Translations under genes and position numbers: made by a program | Origin: Mesostigma viride | Lineage: Eukaryota > Streptophyta > Mesostigmatophyceae > Mesostigmatales > Mesostigmataceae | DNA length: 62,500 nucleotides | NCBI GenBank assembly: GCA_009746045.1 | Contig: RPFO01000022.1 | Coordinates: 1,368,913 to 1,431,412, forward strand | Direction: 5' to 3' | Notes under the pieces: model-generated | Database searches by the model: none | Seen by the model: the letters and a program-made list of their open reading frames with translations, nothing else | What the model was told of the DNA's origin: nothing | Part shown: positions 61,015 through 62,500 of the stretch, in pieces | Layout: every line of letters starts with the position of its first letter | How positions within the stretch are numbered: the stretch's first letter is position 1

Positions 61015-61707
61015 TCGTCAAGAGCCAGGCATCCTCTACCACGACCGCCATCACCACCAAGCTCCAGGAGCTGGAAGACACGCGCCGCGAGGCCGCTGAC
61101 CACGACCATCGCCGCTGCCGGGTCATCCTCAGGCGCTTCGTCATGCAGCCGGAGGAGACCCCCGACTCTCTTCTCGACGAGCTGAAGAAAAAACTCTTGG
61201 CGTGTATGGAGCTGCCATGCAGGTGCGGCACTGCAGGGCGCCTACCGCCTGCCCCATCCACGGGCCAAGGCTGGGCCCCCTCCAGTGGTCCTCACCTTCA
61301 GCGACATCACAGCCCGAGTTCGGTTCCTCTCTCGCCGCAAGAAGCTGGTGGACACCTCCTGGTCGCTTGACGACGACCGCAAGAAACTGTGGAAGCCCCC
61401 CCGGGCTTCCCCGGGATAGAGCACTCAAGCTAGTTGTCGAGCTGGGGGCAATCGATTATGGGATAGCTTAGGCATTACAGCACTTGAAACGATATTAGCG
61501 CACAGCGTTATAGTACCTTCAACTAGCTATGGCACCTTGTGGTCATCAGCTTGCGCCTTAATTAGCCGACGTCTTGAGCCCACCTCACATTTGTAGCATA
61601 AGCTATGCGTCAGCCTACCTATGGCATTGCACTGGTTGTATTGCACCCACAGTGTTGCGCCCCGGCATGATGCACCATGCCGGCCGTGGAGAGAGCGCTC
61701 TGTGGCC
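61015..61707 (+). mobile_element. ORF1-only element with internal deletion
   Basis: It is closely similar to 57545-58335: LQELEDTRREAADHD, then RCRVILRRFVMQPEETPDSL and LDELKKKL. Relative to that copy about 120 bp is missing between GACGACGAC and AAGAAACTG, removing the DDLTPAQQQ motif. The 3' region runs into the CCCA array at 61708. Confidence 0.75.
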
Positions 61708-62218
61708 GGCCCACCCACCCACCCACCCACCCACCCACCCACCCACCCACCCACCCACCCACCCACCCACCCACCCACCACCCACCCACCCACCCACCCA
61801 CCCACCCACCCACCCACCCACCCACCCACCACCCACCCACCCACCCACCCACCCACCCACCCACCCACCCACCCACCCACCCACCCACCCACCCACCCAC
61901 CCACCCACCCACCCACCCACCCACCCACCCACCCACCTACCCATGCCCTCCCTCCCTCCTCCCTCCCTCCCTCCTCCCTCCCTCCTCCCTCCCTCCCTCC
62001 CTCCCTCCCTCCCTCCCTCCCTCCCTCCCTCCCTCCCTCCCTCCCTCCCTCCCTCCCTCCCTCCCTCCCTCCCTCCCTCCCTCCCTCCCTCCCTCCCTCC
62101 CTCCCTCCCTCCCTCCCTCCCTCCCTCCCTCCCTCCCTCCCTCCCTCCCTCCCTCCCTCCCTCCCTCCCTCCCTCCCTCCCTCCCTCCCTCCCTCCCTCC
62201 TCCCTCCCTCCCTCCCTC
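61708..62218. repeat. (CCCA)n then (CCCT)n microsatellite
   Basis: CCCA repeats (61708-61936) are followed by CCCT repeats (61945-62218) with rare single-base slips. The long ORFs in every frame are artefacts of the repeat. The array begins exactly where the related copy at about 58345 reads GGCCTGCCCACC. Confidence 0.97.
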
Positions 62219-62500
62219 CCGCATGCACACACCCACGCACGCACTGACTGGCTGGCTGGCCGACTGACTGACAGACAGACAGACAGGCAGACTGACTAAC
62301 TGACTGAATGCAGATCGTTTGCACCGGCCACATGTCAAACGTACTGCATGCATGATAAGTGATCACATGATATGCATGCATGCATGGTACGAAGTAGCAT
62401 CCTTGGTATATTAAATAGTAGACTATAGTGCTCCACGAGCCCCCGACGGGACTAGAGTGACTAATGGTCTGTTATCACAGAATATAAAATTAGAATAATT
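62219..62500. other. Right edge, no gene recognised
   Basis: Short ACTG/ACAG tetranucleotide runs (62240-62310) and then AT-richer sequence with no ORF or known repeat. Confidence 0.5.

Noticed and set aside
61527-62381. Long GGREGGREGG- and PPTHPPTH-type ORFs
   Set aside because: They are translations of CCCT/CCCA microsatellites.

Overview
This is nuclear DNA of a ciliated green alga (Viridiplantae), inferred as follows. The genes have many short GT-AG introns and GC-rich exons. A DEAD-box helicase has the N-terminal WW domain typical of plant and algal RH14/RH40/RH46 proteins. There is a plant-type VPS55 and a long P-class PPR protein. There is also nephrocystin-4 (NPHP4), a cilium transition-zone protein that implies motile cilia. 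I cannot name the species.

Layout. (1) 465-23625, minus strand: a 23-exon NPHP4 gene whose 3' end lies beyond the left edge. It appears to carry a 510-residue N-terminal extension with two IQ motifs. Its introns hold large microsatellites, a 229-bp foldback element, an AT-rich island and a complete 3.4-kb Kolobok-type DNA transposon (1821-5265) with TTAA target duplication, 16-bp terminal inverted repeats, a DDE transposase with PHD finger, and an extra ORF resembling the P2X7 'ballast' domain. (2) 26652-29242, minus: VPS55/LEPROT family gene, first exon not found. (3) 30680-36421, plus: intronless PPR protein of about 1,913 residues. (4) 36.6-41.1 kb: retroelement block of LINE 3' ends and short elements that carry only an L1-like ORF1, plus a 653-bp foldback MITE whose empty site is preserved in a second copy 3 kb away. 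(5) 42216-50056, minus: nine-exon WW/DEAD-box RNA helicase with RS-like tail. (6) 50758-54617, plus: eight-exon type I DnaJ (DNAJA/ATJ2-like) ending in a CAQQ prenylation motif. It is divergent from the helicase across a 701-bp shared promoter region. (7) 55.6-62.5 kb: a second retroelement block ending in very large CCCA and CCCT arrays.

The host genes are unrelated housekeeping or ciliary functions: RNA remodelling, protein folding, endosomal sorting, organelle RNA metabolism and the ciliary gate. The most unusual content is in the mobile elements and in the architecture of the NPHP4 gene. Gene models were built by eye from splice signals, reading-frame phase and remembered family motifs. 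Phases agree across all junctions except one in NPHP4, and one NPHP4 exon contains an in-frame TGA.
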